Source: Cricetomys ansorgei
Taxonomy: Eukaryota; Chordata; Mammalia; Rodentia; Nesomyidae
DNA length: 64,000 nt
Direction of reading: 5' to 3'
Assembly: GCA_026225945.1 (NCBI GenBank)
Contig: JAMJFZ010000107.1
Coordinates: 51,165,001 to 51,229,000, forward strand
Of this stretch, positions 20,997 through 31,539 are shown in pieces (position 1 is the first letter of the stretch; every line of letters begins with the position of its first letter). The notes beneath the pieces are model-generated. The model did not search any database and was not told where the DNA came from. It saw nothing but the letters and a program-made list of their open reading frames with translations. The position numbers and the translations under genes are program-made.

Positions 20997-21510
20997 CATA
21001 CATAGTTTTATGTATTATATATATAAAATACAACAGAATTTTTTGGCCATCAAAGGAATAAAATTCAGGCCTTTGTGGCAACATAGGTGGGACTGAAAGA
21101 TATTGTATTATGAGAATGACATACTACATGCTCTTGTTTAGATGTAGAGCCTAAGCACATGATTTGAGACTATAGTAGTGGTTATCAGAGACTATACAGT
21201 ATCAGAGAAAGTGGGGTGATGAAGAGAAGATGCTTACTTGGTATAAGAAGGCAGTCTTATTGGAGGAAGAAATTCTAGTGTTCTACAGCAAAGTGGGGTA
21301 ACCATTTGACAATAATTCCTTGTGTATTTTAAAGTGCTTACAGGGATTTTGACTGCTGCCAGCCCAAAGAAGTGATGTCTGGGGGAGTAGATATGCTGAT
21401 TACTTTGCTATGATCATTATACATTTATATATCATGCTGCATTTTATAGATTTGTACATGTTATTATGTATCAGTAAAAAAATTAAAACTATTTAGAAAT
21501 ATTAAATATA
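20913..21510 (+). mobile_element. L1M LINE 3' end, second segment
   Basis: AATGGATGAAGAATGTGTGT, CATCAAAGGAATAAAATTCA, GGCAACATAGGTGGGACTGA, AAATTCTAGTGTTCTACAGC and TAGATATGCTGATTACTTTG follow the order of old mammalian L1M 3' ends (ORF2 terminus, then 3' UTR). It continues the 19945-20083 segment. The 5' part of this segment holds a (TA)n expansion. Confidence 0.75.
20942..20992. repeat. (TA)n microsatellite inside L1M
   Basis: CTATATATATGTTATATATA followed by a long clean TA run. It lies where L1 elements normally carry a short TATATATAC motif, so it probably grew from that seed. Confidence 0.95.
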
Positions 21511-21923
21511 TCTATTTATGCATAGACCTTATATGATAGTCAGAATATCACCTCGTGTGACTAAAGGCATGGCCATCCATGGATACAATATGAGAATTAA
21601 ATTCCCACACCACTTTCAAATAAATGAACGTTTTCTCACCATTGTGGCACAATTGTTTGTGGTCCAGATGGCTATCATCTGCAAGTACAGCACTTATTGC
21701 TACCCTTTCCCCAGGATACTGTCTCTGCACTGAAAATTCCCTCAAGACCTAAGATTAGCATCTTAAAAGCACAATGCATAGAAGATCTTAACTAAATAAC
21801 TAAGCCCCTTGCAAACTCGCACTAAGTAAATTAAAATGATCACAGAGTTTCTTGTATGGTATGGCTACTTCCCACAACACATTAATATAAAGCTGATGTT
21901 AGCTTTTAAAAAGATTGGAAATT
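21511..21923. other. Unassigned sequence
   Basis: Nothing recognised between the L1M end and the next B2. A 71-codon frame (21518-21733) has no family resemblance. Confidence 0.45.
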
Positions 21924-22105
21924 GGGGCTGGAGAGACAGCTTAGCAGCTAACTTGCTGCTCTTTCAGGGGACCAGAATTTGGTTCCCACAGTCCATGTCA
22001 GGTGGTTACAATTGCTTATAACTCCAGCTCCATGGATTCTGATATCTTCTTCGAAGATCTGACATCTTCATCTGCCTTCTTTGAACACCTGCATGCATGT
22101 ACAAA
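21924..22105 (+). mobile_element. B2-family SINE
   Basis: GGGGCTGGAGAGACAGCTTA, GCAGCTAACTTGCTGCTCTT and CAGGGGACCAGAATTTGGTT give the tRNA-derived head with A and B box zones. GTGGTTACAATTGCTTATAA follows. The body is diverged and its tail has become the CA-rich array that follows. Confidence 0.85.
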
Positions 22106-22310
22106 CACACATATTACACACACTCCACACACACATTATACACACACACATACACACACATACAGATGACACACACACATTATACACACACACAAAGTAT
22201 CAGTAAAATACACATACACTCTACACACACTGCACACACATACACATTCCACACACAAAAAATACACATTATACACACACAAACACACACACACCATACA
22301 TACTATATAT
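22106..22310. repeat. Degenerate CA-rich array
   Basis: Mixed (CA)n with ACACAT, ATTATACACACAC and CATACACT variants over about 200 bp, at the 3' end of a B2. Its Thr-His-rich open frame is an artefact. Confidence 0.9.
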
Positions 22311-22653
22311 ATACAAATTTTATAAAATTAACCTTTTAAAATATACACTTTATATTACTATAGAAATAAGTTATTCATCTCATCATATGTTTTGTAAATA
22401 TACACTAAGCAAGTAAATGGCCCCCTAAACTTATCAATGTGAAGCTAACATGGCTATGTTAAAATATAATAGGTTACATCTGTATTTCTGGTATACATGC
22501 CTATATGATATAGTTAATATATTTAATAATTTTGGAGGGTGATTTGTGTTTGAGCATTATTCATTTGTTTGCTATAACCACTGTGTTTCCTCCTTGCTTG
22601 CTTGTGGGTTTTGTTTGTTTGTCTTAATTTTTTGTTTTGTTTTTTTTGCTTGT
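22311..22653. other. AT-rich unassigned stretch ending in T-rich sequence
   Basis: AT-rich sequence with no recognised family. From about 22600 it becomes (TTTG)n/T-rich, which is the tail of the SINE that follows on the minus strand. Confidence 0.5.
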
Positions 22654-22796
22654 TTGAGGCATGGCCTTGCTGTGGAACTCTGGCTTGCCTACAATTTGCT
22701 ATTTAGACCAGGTTGGCCTTGAATTTATAGTAATCCCCCTGCTTCCACAGCTCAACTTCTGGTTATACGGGCACTCTTCACTACAGCCACCTAATC
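22654..22796 (-). mobile_element. B1-related SINE, old and degraded (reverse orientation)
   Basis: TTTGAGGCATGGCCTTGCTG, TAGACCAGGTTGGCCTTGAA and CCTGCTTCCACAGC recall the reverse complement of a B1-like monomer. The 'GGTTGGCCTTGAATTTATAG' phrase points to an old type (PB1 or B4 head). Confidence 0.62.
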
Positions 22797-23019
22797 CATC
22801 TGCTTAGGAAGGAGACTAGGCACTACATGTGCTTTTTCTCTATTCAAGATGAGACATTTTTGGAGCATCAAATAAATGTTCTCTTGTAAAAGTACACATT
22901 TAAAAAAAAAAAAAAAACAAACAACAAAACCTTCACATCTTGCCTTCACTGACATCTCAAATAAACCCAGAGAAATAAAGTAATAGACTACTGGGAAATC
23001 CCTGTCACTTTGTTAGAGC
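22797..23019. other. Short unassigned stretch with an A-rich run
   Basis: Includes a run of about 17 A at 22902-22918 followed by CAAACAACAAAACC. No retrotransposon body is recognised. Confidence 0.45.
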
Positions 23020-23330
23020 TCTCAGAGGGAAAGGCTGCGGAAAACCGTAAATATGACAGACGATTTCCACACTACTGTCAGCTACTGTGCGTGTTTCATT
23101 AACACAAGGAGCTGAACTGGGAATCTGAAGACTGTAACGGAATTAATGAGCTCGGCTTCCTTTTATGATGATAGCTCCTTTAGGGCATCTAATCACAGGC
23201 CTGCTTGTTCAGAGCGGAGTGTCAGGCCAACAGGAAGACCTGGGACGGGTCTGACTCAGGAGCGCTCAGATTCTACAGCCCTCTCTGGTCTAATTTCACT
23301 CTAATTGCTTCATTTGAACACTTAAGTGTA
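23020..23330. other. Repeat-free block, candidate conserved non-coding element
   Basis: No repeat resemblance over 310 bp. It has evenly mixed composition and several homeodomain-type cores: GGAATTAATGAGCTC, TCTAATTTCACTCTAATTGC and GGCATCTAATCACAGG. Such cores are common by chance. The claim of conservation is inference only and needs alignment. Confidence 0.3.
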
Positions 23331-24889
23331 TGGCCCAAGTGACCCTCACACCTTTCCCCCAGCCTCGGGGGAGCTATGTGTTCCCTATTTAAGCCTCTAT
23401 ATTTCCTTCATCTGAGAGACTAGGGAAAATGGAATAAACTCACCCCCTGGAGGAAAACTGTTCGAGAGCATATCCTCTGGAGAACAGGTTTGAAAATGCA
23501 AAGGCAATAAAGATCAGTTAGACATTTGACTGGAACCCCATGCTTTCCCGATTCCATGTTCCTGCAATCTAGGATTAGTAAACACATGAGGGCTAAGCTG
23601 ACAGAACAGTGGGTCTTGTGCCCCAAAAGTGTGAAATTGTACCAAACCACTGACATTACGCATTGCAACGGGGAGTCTGACTTAAAATGCAGTGTCTTCA
23701 AGAAATAGCCCTAGACCAGAAGAACACGAGAAAGGGCTCCTCAATGAGTAAGTGTGTTACAGGAAATAGCCCTCAATCCTGAATCCCATTTTAGACTAAA
23801 TTCATTACGTGAAAAATTGAGCTAACAAATCAAGAGCCCATTGAAAAATAATTCATTTTATGCTCCTCTTAAGTTTCTTCCTTCCTCTGGGACATTTAAA
23901 GTACAATTGATTAAGTACTGAAGGCTGTAACCACAGCAGAGTGGAGGGAAAAAAAAAAAGTCCTTCCCTACACTTTATCTTTTTCACAATTTTTTCCCTT
24001 GAAGGAAACACTTGCCATCTACTTTTTTCAAGTAATAAAAATTATTTCAAAAATATAGTGTAATTTGTAAAATTGGCATTTTCAAAACACATTGTTTTTC
24101 AAAATAGATTTTATCCACAGCATCTCAAATCTGCTGCCAACTCCACTTGTGGGGCAGGCTGTCATAGTTGGTGGTTGAGTCTGCTCTGGCTCTTGTGGGC
24201 TAAGACAGAGCGGAAGTGCAGAGAGGCTGAATGACGGCCCAATAGGCACAGCTCCTGTCTGGCATGGGGCTGCGCTAAAATGAAGACGACAATGACACGG
24301 ATGCAAGAGAAATCCAGGCTGAGCTTCCTCTTGGGCCGATACAGTGAAGTACCGCAGACTGATGCAACAGAAACTTTTTCTGCCAGTTCCAGAGGCTGGA
24401 CGTGTGGTCCAGTTCTGGTGAGGGCTCCATTCTGGACTGCACACTGCCATTTTCTCATTACCCCCACACCCGGAGGCAGACAGCTAGCTGGCCTCTTCTT
24501 AGAAGGGCATGGATCCTATCCATGATGTAATTATCTTGTAAGAGTCCGATCTCTTCACACCAATACACAAAGAGTTAGGATTATCAACATAAGGAATCTA
24601 GGGGAATAGAACGCGCAGCACACTGTAGGCAGTGGATGTCGAATTGGGATACTAGCTCTAGAATGTTTCTACTGTTACCAGTTAAGTTCTGGTACCCTTT
24701 TGGCCCCCATGGGTGGCGGATCATATGTATGATCACCAAACAGACGTATAGGACCGGATGGCAAGTAAGTAACAGGACTAGATAATAGTAGTTCCCGTCT
24801 TCATCCATTCTTTAGCAGGTACTGACTGTACTATCTCAGACAATCATAGTTACATTTTTCCTTGGGAAAAATTCCAACACTGTGCTCAA
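23331..24889. other. Unassigned sequence
   Basis: TATTTAAG near 23388 and two AATAAA-like words (23432, 23504) look promoter- or terminator-like, but no transcript structure supports them. A stretch at 24195-24266 weakly resembles a reversed MIR. Frames at 24082-24467 and 24280-24525 overlap on opposite strands and lack motifs. Confidence 0.5.
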
Positions 24890-25060
24890 TTTTCTGTCTT
24901 ATGAATTCCAAAGCCAAGTTTGCAGCCGTGTTGTATAGTATGAATCAATTCACCAGCACCTCCTGCAGCAGTTTTCAAGGGGGAAGAAAGCAATTAAGAT
25001 TTGGAGCAGGTGCTGCTTTGACTATTAATTATAAACCCTCTGGAATACAATGAAATGAGC
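24890..25060. other. Repeat-free block with paired CAGGTG-type words
   Basis: CAGCACCTCCTGCAGCAG and AGCAGGTGCTGC lie about 45 bp apart, the second being nearly self-complementary. CTATTAATTATAAA follows. E-box-like CAGGTG/CACCT words and TAATTA cores suggest a possible regulatory element, but this rests on short words only. Confidence 0.25.
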
Positions 25061-26857
25061 AGGATGATTCCAAGAACATCTCACTTTAAATTGGAAAATG
25101 TTTTCTTGCTTTTTAAGGGGATAGTCTTAAGCAAATCTAAAATGTAAATGTTTTAATATATGTAATAAAAAATTGACGCTTTCTGGAACTTAAAGCCTCA
25201 GAACTGTCAATGCTTAATTCAGTGACTCTAGGGATCAATCTGGAGCTTGCAAACTATTCTGAGCCACCAAGTTTGAAAAATGAGATTAAAGAAAAAAAAA
25301 AGCAAAAACAAAATGGAAAACAGTAAAACAGGATAAAAAGCAGTCCAAATACTGAGAGAAGAGGTCTATTGTCTGTTATGGTTATGGATCAAGGGCATTT
25401 TCAGACCCCAGGAGTCACAGCGAATGGAGACTGGGAACCAGGAGATGATCGCTAGGACTGCTTCTCAACTGTGAATGGTACTCTAGCTCCTAGATGAGTT
25501 GGATGATGGAATGCCCTCAGCATACCAGTCGCTGATCAACTCAGCATCTTGACCACACACCCTGCCTCTACCCTGCATCCGTGGGACAAGCTATGGTAAA
25601 ATACAAAGTTCCCAAACAGGCAAGAGAAAGTCTCAAAGGCTAACAGGAAGGAAAAACTCAGTCACATAGTCTGTCAGGAAGCCATAGCCTCACTTACAAC
25701 AAGCTGGGGCAAATAGACCCAGGGAGCACTAGAAACATTAGGAAGATGGCATGATGAGGATTGTTCTCAGAGGGAACAGGAGACCACACATTCTGCAAGC
25801 AAAACCAGGGAGAAAGCATGATAATGAGAGGTTTAGGAACTTAAAATCATGATCATTGAACAGACATTAGACACAATAGAGAACAGAGCTATCCAATTCT
25901 CTAAAAATGATAGTTCAAAGAGCAGAAGGTAGATGGACAGAACAGGGAGAAAAAGTTTTGGAGAACAGATCCTCAAAGTGTAACATCTTTCAAAGGAAGA
26001 GAATGGGCAGAGCAAAGAGAAGACAATTTTAAACAGGATAGGTTATTTCCTGAACAGAATTATAGCACCAATTGATCAGAATTTATCTCCACTATTAAAA
26101 ATTCAATATAGCAGCAGTTGCAGTAAGTGGGTTGCATTCACCTGATAGATACTGATACATGAAGAAGCCCCCGCAGGATGTGATACACAGTGCTAATGAG
26201 AGATACAATTACGGCAAAGCAGGCTCAGAATGATTGAAAAACCAGACGCCAACAAAAACCCTCAAGTGAAGCATTAATGTCAGAAAAAATAGAATCCAAA
26301 GGGAGAAACAAAAACAAAAGCATATTTCATTGTGAAGAGGTACAATTGCCTAGGATATTCTAACAGGAACCCACATGCTGCCACCGTGCCACCCGAGTTA
26401 TGGAAACAGAAGCACCGCAGCACAAAGAAAAGTACACAAATTTATTGCCCATCAGAATAGATACGTGAGATGTGAAAGTCACTATTAGCATACTTAACGC
26501 ACTGTTCGTAATTACTGGTCACAAAATATTACTTGTGCACAAAAGTGTACAGATATAATTTTAAACGCACACAAAAAATTTCTCAATCTGTCTTTTTTTT
26601 AAATGCAGAAAGTCTAAATAAAGTCTGAAGTTCCCAGTCAAGCAAATTAGATGGGCCACATTGACTGATCCTAGATGCAACAGAATAATATTAAAGGACA
26701 GAAAACAAAAATTTTAAATTTAACTGCAGTTCAAATTCACTAAAGCATTTCTAGTTACACTTAAAAATAGAAAGCATTATGTAGATAGATATCTCATGAG
26801 CTCTGTGCTGTGACAAAAAATAAAAAAATGCCCGAGATACACATTGAAGAATGAATG
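25061..26857. other. A-rich unassigned stretch
   Basis: Plus strand is A-rich over most of 25270-26850, as in decayed L1 coding strand, but I could match no L1 block. No exon-like segment is seen. Confidence 0.5.
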
Positions 26858-26925
26858 GGCTGGGGATGTCCATCAGCTGGTACGTGTGTAATTATGGTCT
26901 TGAGTTCGATGCTCTGCACCGTAAA
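26858..26925 (+). mobile_element. ID-like SINE fragment
   Basis: GGGCTGGGGATGTCCATCAG, then GTCTTGAGTTCGATGCTCTG and CACC follows the ID element order (GGGGCTGGGGAT... / GGGTTCGATCCCCAGCACC), followed by an A-rich tail. The middle is diverged. It might instead be the tail of a B4. Confidence 0.6.
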
Positions 26926-26971
26926 AACAAACAGATAAGAAGAGAGATTGATTTTGGCTCATGATTTCTCA

Positions 26972-27370
26972 GGTCTTAGGCTGTGGTCTGTTGCTGATAC
27001 ACCTACTGTATAGCAAGAAAGACAAGGAGACACTTTCATAGATGCAAACCCTGCCAGATCTTACCAGAGGGAACACCTGCTATGGCAAGCACCATTCTGG
27101 ACAGTGGAACCCTGATTGTCTGATCTCAGGTGTTTTTATTGATACAGAAACTCCTCAGGTATTACAAAAACTCTACTCTCTCATCCAAAGGCCTATTTGC
27201 ACAATGAAGGAAACTTGTAGCATAGTCTTATCCCACAATTCTTTAGCAGCTGAACTATGTCACCTTTATGGTGGGGGAGCTCAAGGCCCTATAGGATCCC
27301 ACAACCCTTTAGTGGCCTAGCTATATCATCTTTATAGTGGGAGAACTCAAGGCCTAAAGTAAGTGTTCTC
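26972..27370 (-). mobile_element. Unnamed ERV-type LTR, copy 1
   Basis: About 190 bp here (26972-27165) are related to 62198-62375: both have CATTCTGGACAGTGGAACCC-like and TCAGGTGTTTTTATTGATA blocks in the same order. On the minus strand the latter gives AATAAA (27135-27140), so this is likely an LTR pointing left. The upstream (U3) side carries a 66-bp tandem duplication. The family is not recognised. Confidence 0.5.
27231..27362. repeat. 66-bp tandem duplication
   Basis: The unit at 27231-27296 (starting TCCCACAATTCTTTAGCAGC) is repeated at 27297-27362 (starting TCCCACAACCCTTTAGTGGC). Both contain a CTTTAT.GTGGG.GA.CTCAAGGCC block. The copies differ at roughly one base in six. Tandem units like this are common in LTR U3 regions. 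Confidence 0.85.
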
Positions 27371-27639
27371 TCCTTGTTGCCTGAGACTATGGGAGAGAGA
27401 CTACAAGAATTCCTCCAGAGCAACTTTGCTCTTCTACATTCACTCTGCCAGAGAGCAATGATCAGGTGCAGGCCATGAGGAAGCAAACATCTTTTACATA
27501 AAGCCAACACCTGCAGGTAAAACAAAGCAGCCTGTCCCCCAGCAGTGGTCCTTTGACTCCATTGATTTTTGGCCCATGGTAAGACAGAGCTTCAGGGCAA
27601 GATGTCCATGTAGAACAAAACTGCTTATCTGATGGTGTT
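27371..27639. other. Possible U3 remainder of the unnamed LTR
   Basis: No independent match is available. It lies between the duplication and the GA-rich tract and may belong to the same LTR. Confidence 0.3.
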
Positions 27640-27762
27640 TGAGAAGGAAAGAGAGAGAAACAGAGAGAGATAGAGACAGAGACAGACATAGAGGAAGAGG
27701 TGGGGGAGGAGAGAAGAGGGAGAGGATTACAGAGGAGAGGAAGGGAGGGAAGAGCCAGGATC
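27640..27762. repeat. GA-rich low-complexity tract
   Basis: AGAGAGAAACAGAGAGAGAT followed by GACAGAGACAGACATAGAGG and GGAGGAGAGAAGAGGG. It is mostly purine with scattered C and T. It forms Ser/Leu-rich frames on the minus strand that are not genes. Confidence 0.9.
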
Positions 27763-28183
27763 CCAGGACATCTTTCAAGGCCATTTCCCAGTAATCCTCG
27801 ACTTCCAACTAAGTTCTACCCCCACAGGTGTCACTGCCACCCAATATTCCCACAAAGCTCTTGGGAGATGCTGGCAATCCTCTAATCGACACAGTGAGCA
27901 GAGCACATAGAAACAGCTGGCAATGCTTGGAGGGAAATATCTAGACCTACACAGTCATTCTGTAAGACAAGGCAGAGTTCTTTAGTCCCTAGGGTCTGAA
28001 GCCTGATTCAAATGGCTCATCCATGTGGAAAAACATACTGGTTCATGTAACTGTCAAAAGGCCAGGGAAGACTTCAGATATCCCTGGACCTCCTAATCAA
28101 ATGGTATCTATTCTTGTTTCCTCTAGTTTTCCTCACTTTTGGGTAGTCAACTGCAGTGCACAGGAGGAAGCCTCCTTGTGAGG
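27763..28183. other. Unassigned sequence
   Basis: No repeat recognised between the GA tract and the URR1 copy. Nothing else is visible. Confidence 0.45.
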
Positions 28184-28403
28184 CAGAGGTTCTCAACTTC
28201 CTACTGCTGCAACCCTTTAATACAGTTCCTTGTGGTGTGGTGACCCCCAACCATAGAAGTATTTTTGTTTCTACTTTGTAACTGTAACTTTGCTGTTATG
28301 AATCCTAATGTAAATATCTGACATGCAGATGGCCTTAGGCCACCCCTGTGAAAGAGTCGTTCAAACCCCAAAGGGGTCAGGACCCACAGGTTGAGAACTG
28401 CTG
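28184..28403 (+). mobile_element. URR1-like non-autonomous hAT transposon, nearly complete
   Basis: Begins CAGAGGTTCTCAAC and ends GTTGAGAACTGCTG, imperfect terminal inverted repeats. Between them are CTGCTGCAACCCTTTAATAC, GTGACCCCCAACCATAGAAG, GTAACTTTGCTGTTATGAAT and CCCCAAAGGGGTCAGGACCC. The 8 bp on each side, TTGTGAGG and TTGTAAAG, match at 6 of 8 positions, fitting an aged hAT target duplication. It has no coding capacity and would have relied on a transposase in trans. Confidence 0.88.
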
Positions 28404-28925
28404 TTGTAAAGTCTATGACCCATTCCAGTGCGACAGTTTTGAACAGGGAGTGAACTATTCCATTTAAAACACAAATGCTAAGTAGATGTGATAGAAAAAG
28501 AATTACAACCTACCAGGAAAGGCTGAAAATGTGTAGACAAAGTTACTGATCTCGGAGTAAAGACAGGAAAGAAAACCCTGACACAGGCCAACTAAGAAAG
28601 CAACACCATGAAAGGAGAGAGCAGTGCAAGCCAGTAAATCAAAGCCTAGGTGTTCACAGAAGATGGATGAGAGCATGTCTTCAGCAAGCTTCATTAGAGA
28701 ACTGTGCAAAAACATGCATGAAGACATCGGCCTTTAAAAGTAGAAGGGAATATTTTTGGTGACTTTCTCTAAAATAAAATAGTCAAAGAGAAAATAGAAA
28801 TGAAAGAGATGATTTTCTGTGAAGATTAAAAAAGCAGTCAAACTACTTTTAGACCAGATATGAGCACTCTTGCAAGGCATGTGTGCATACACATGAATAA
28901 TATGTAAATTAATGGGTAAAGATAT

Positions 28926-28926
<1 letters not shown>
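28404..28926. other. A-rich unassigned sequence
   Basis: No family recognised. It ends at the GATA microsatellite. Small minus-strand frames have no motif. Confidence 0.45.

Positions 28927-28964
<38 letters not shown>
28927..28964. repeat. (GATA)9 microsatellite
   Basis: About nine clean GATA units preceded by GATATA and followed by GATAAATC. It is likely a polymorphic tetranucleotide locus. Confidence 0.96.
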
Positions 28965-28965
<1 letters not shown>

Positions 28966-29744
28966 ATCTTAAAGTAAGGAAACATAAATGCAAGCCACAA
29001 AAGGAAAAATCCAGCCCTCACAGAAAGGCAGACATAGTGGCTGAGTAAGCTGACAGCCCAAGTTCCCCAATGTAATGTTCAGTCATATTCTGACCCTCTA
29101 AAGCTTTGCACTTCTTGTCTTAACCCAAACTAGCCACCCGTGTGGAAGGGAGCCCCCTCTTTACAGGAGAAGGAAGGGCCTCGATTCTAGCTAGTTTGGG
29201 GCTGAGGTCCATAGTTCTATGGGCTGAGCCGTGAAACTGGCTGCAAAGGTTCTTCGGGCATTATTACACAGCAGTAGCAAGCTGCTTCACTGTCCTCAAG
29301 AAAGCAAAGATCGCTTTGACTTTTTGAGAGAGAAGTCTTAAGTGACAAAGGTCCCATTCTCAGATCTTCTGTTCTCCATCAACTGCATGCTCATCTGAGG
29401 GACAAGGCATGAAGCCACTTTCAGGGACAAAATAATTGTATAAGGGCTTGCTATCTATCTTCCTTCTCCCCGGTCAGCTATCTTGGATACTCATGAAGAG
29501 TGGGGGGTGAAAGGCAGGCTAAGGGACCTTACTTACTACATGGAGTGCAGTTAGCTAAGTTTGAAGCAGCCGCTGCCCTGACTAGTTCCTGTCTGGAGTC
29601 ACACTGTCAGCTGCATCAGGGAAGTAGCCACCCACTCTTTTGATCCTCAGCCTCAGCTGCTCCCCCTCAGGTGCCAAATCTGACTTTAGAGCTGACTGAC
29701 CACGGTAAAAACACATCACCTGTGGTTTTTAAATACCAGGACGC
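28965..29744. other. Unassigned sequence
   Basis: No repeat, exon or RNA gene recognised. Confidence 0.5.
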
Positions 29745-29862
29745 AGGACCTCACTGGGTAAAACCCAACTGTCCTGGAACGCACCGCGTACCATCTACCT
29801 GCCTTAGCCTCTGGAAATGCTATAGTTGCAGATGTGAGCCTCCACACTCAGCTGTCGCCAGT
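29745..29862 (-). mobile_element. B1-related SINE, strongly degraded (reverse orientation)
   Basis: AACTGTCCTGGAACGCACCG, CATCTACCTGCCTTAGCCTC and GTTGCAGATGTGAGCCTCCA, then CACTCAGC keep the reverse B1 order. Many substitutions suggest an old copy. Confidence 0.55.
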
Positions 29863-31247
29863 GACGTGAACAGCAACAACGGCGACAACAACACAGTTTG
29901 CTTAGCTTCCGTAAGAATTCCGTGGAGACCTCTGAAGAATGAGGATTCAGGTCTAGCCCACCAGGAACAAAGGTTTCTTTAGAATAGCTATGTGAATTTG
30001 ATATCTGTTGTTGTCGTTTTGTTTCGTTTTGTTTTTACCTTACTGGTTGATCTCCCTTGTGCCTCGAGGTTTTGGGATACTCCTTATCTCTTTGTCCACC
30101 CTCTTCTCGAACCCCTTCAGCCCCTGACAATCTTACACCTGCACTATCCTTTTTTGGTTTCAGTGTTCCATGCCTTGCCTGTACCACGAACAAATCGATT
30201 CTGATTTGGAGTCAGTAGAGCTGCCTTCACCGAAACATTTATTCTCAGTTCCTCGTAGCCTTGTCTTCCGCAGGCAGTATTTTTCAGACAGAAGAGACAG
30301 CAGAAGAGAGCTGGAGGAAAGGCAAGTGTAACACGCTCAATACCCCCAGGGACCAAGCAGTTGACCTAAGCAAGTCAAAGTGGCCAGATGGCAAACTGGG
30401 GGTGCCACCAAAGGGAGCAGCTGTTAAGAAGCTCTGCTGATTGAGCCAGGTGGGAGCGCGGAGTTAGTGTTGCCAGAGCTCTCAATTTTTAAAGGGAAGC
30501 CAGAAATATCCCTGTTATCAGAAGCATAGCAGGCTGCCCAAACCCTGTATAATTCGTCAGAGAGACTTGGAAACCTGCAGGAGCTAATTACTCACTGCTG
30601 CTTAAATTTTTGAGCTTGGTGAAGATTGCTATCGCCCACCTGGGGAACGCCCCCCCAAACAAAACAGGGAGCAGATGGGAGCCCAACCAGAGGCTCCCTC
30701 AGCACCCCCTACTCTCTCCTCTAAGCACCCCAACTTCCACCCTCACTTTGCCCACCCCTACATCTCTTTAACCCCTCCCACTTTCTTCACCCACACCATT
30801 CACACTGGTTACCCCTCCCCCATCCCAGGAGGGACTTTGTGGGAACAGCTGAAGCATCCTGCAGTGCTGTCTCAGGGAATCCTCACACTGACCATGAAAG
30901 CTAGATGACAAGAGTGAGCAAATAGACACACGAAATGCCTACTTACATTTGAATTTTTGCTTGAGATTCATTTACAAAAAGTAGTTTTTCTCCCTGAAAT
31001 TTGAAATTAACTGAACATTCAGAATTTTGTCAGGTGACCCTGCCCAGGAGAGAAAAGTGGGTCCTTTGGCAGTGCACTAAAGTTGCCCAGCTAGGAAACA
31101 GGTGTCAGGAACAGAGATGAATCCTTATCGTTTTTGACTTTGAAGCCCACCCTCCACATCAAATTCTCTCCAACTTTGACCTATTGGTGTTGTGGGCCCG
31201 GGTTTTGTAGTAATTCCCAAATTGGGCTTGCTCATTCTTTGTTCTTC
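29863..31247. other. Unassigned sequence including a repeat-free candidate regulatory block
   Basis: 30380-30640 has no repeat resemblance and includes CCACCAAAGGGAGCAG (30405-30420), which is close to the CTCF core CCASYAGRKGGCRS with two differences, and GCTAATTACTCACTG. 30690-30830 is C-rich. The regulatory reading is inference. Confidence 0.35.
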
Positions 31248-31453
31248 AGTGAGGGAGTCATACAGCCCAAGCTGGCCTCAAACTTGCTATGTAGCTGAGG
31301 ATGGTCTTGAACTCGTGGTCCTCCTGCTTCTACCTCCCAAGTGCTAGATTTATAGGCATGTCCACCACATCGATTTCACGTGGTGGGGGCATGAACTCAG
31401 GGCTTGGTGAATACTCAGCAAGCACTCCAATCAACTGAACTATGTTCCAAGCC
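31248..31453 (-). mobile_element. B4 SINE (reverse orientation)
   Basis: CTATGTAGCTGAGGATGGTC, TTGAACTCGTGGTCCTCCTG and CCCAAGTGCTAGATTTATAG are the B1-like half. GGGCATGAACTCAGGGCTTG, CAGCAAGCACTCCAATCAAC and TGAACTATGTTCC are the ID-like half. The fused order is that of B4 in reverse complement. Confidence 0.85.
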
Positions 31454-31539
31454 TTCCTAACTTGGTTTTCAAAAATCATTTTTATGACTTTGTAATAAAT
31501 GATAACCTAAAACACTTGCTTATTGGCCAGCTATACAGA

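Noticed and set aside
22106..22310. Regular-looking array that could suggest a CRISPR-like or minisatellite locus
   Set aside because: It is degenerate CA repeat without distinct spacers, in a rodent genome context, at the end of a B2.
23388..23510. TATTTAAG followed by two AATAAA words, like a tiny transcription unit
   Set aside because: Short AT-rich words are common; there is no coding sequence, no LTR resemblance and no splice signal.
25270..26850. A-rich strand resembling L1 coding sequence
   Set aside because: No ordered L1 blocks could be matched by eye, so I left it unassigned.
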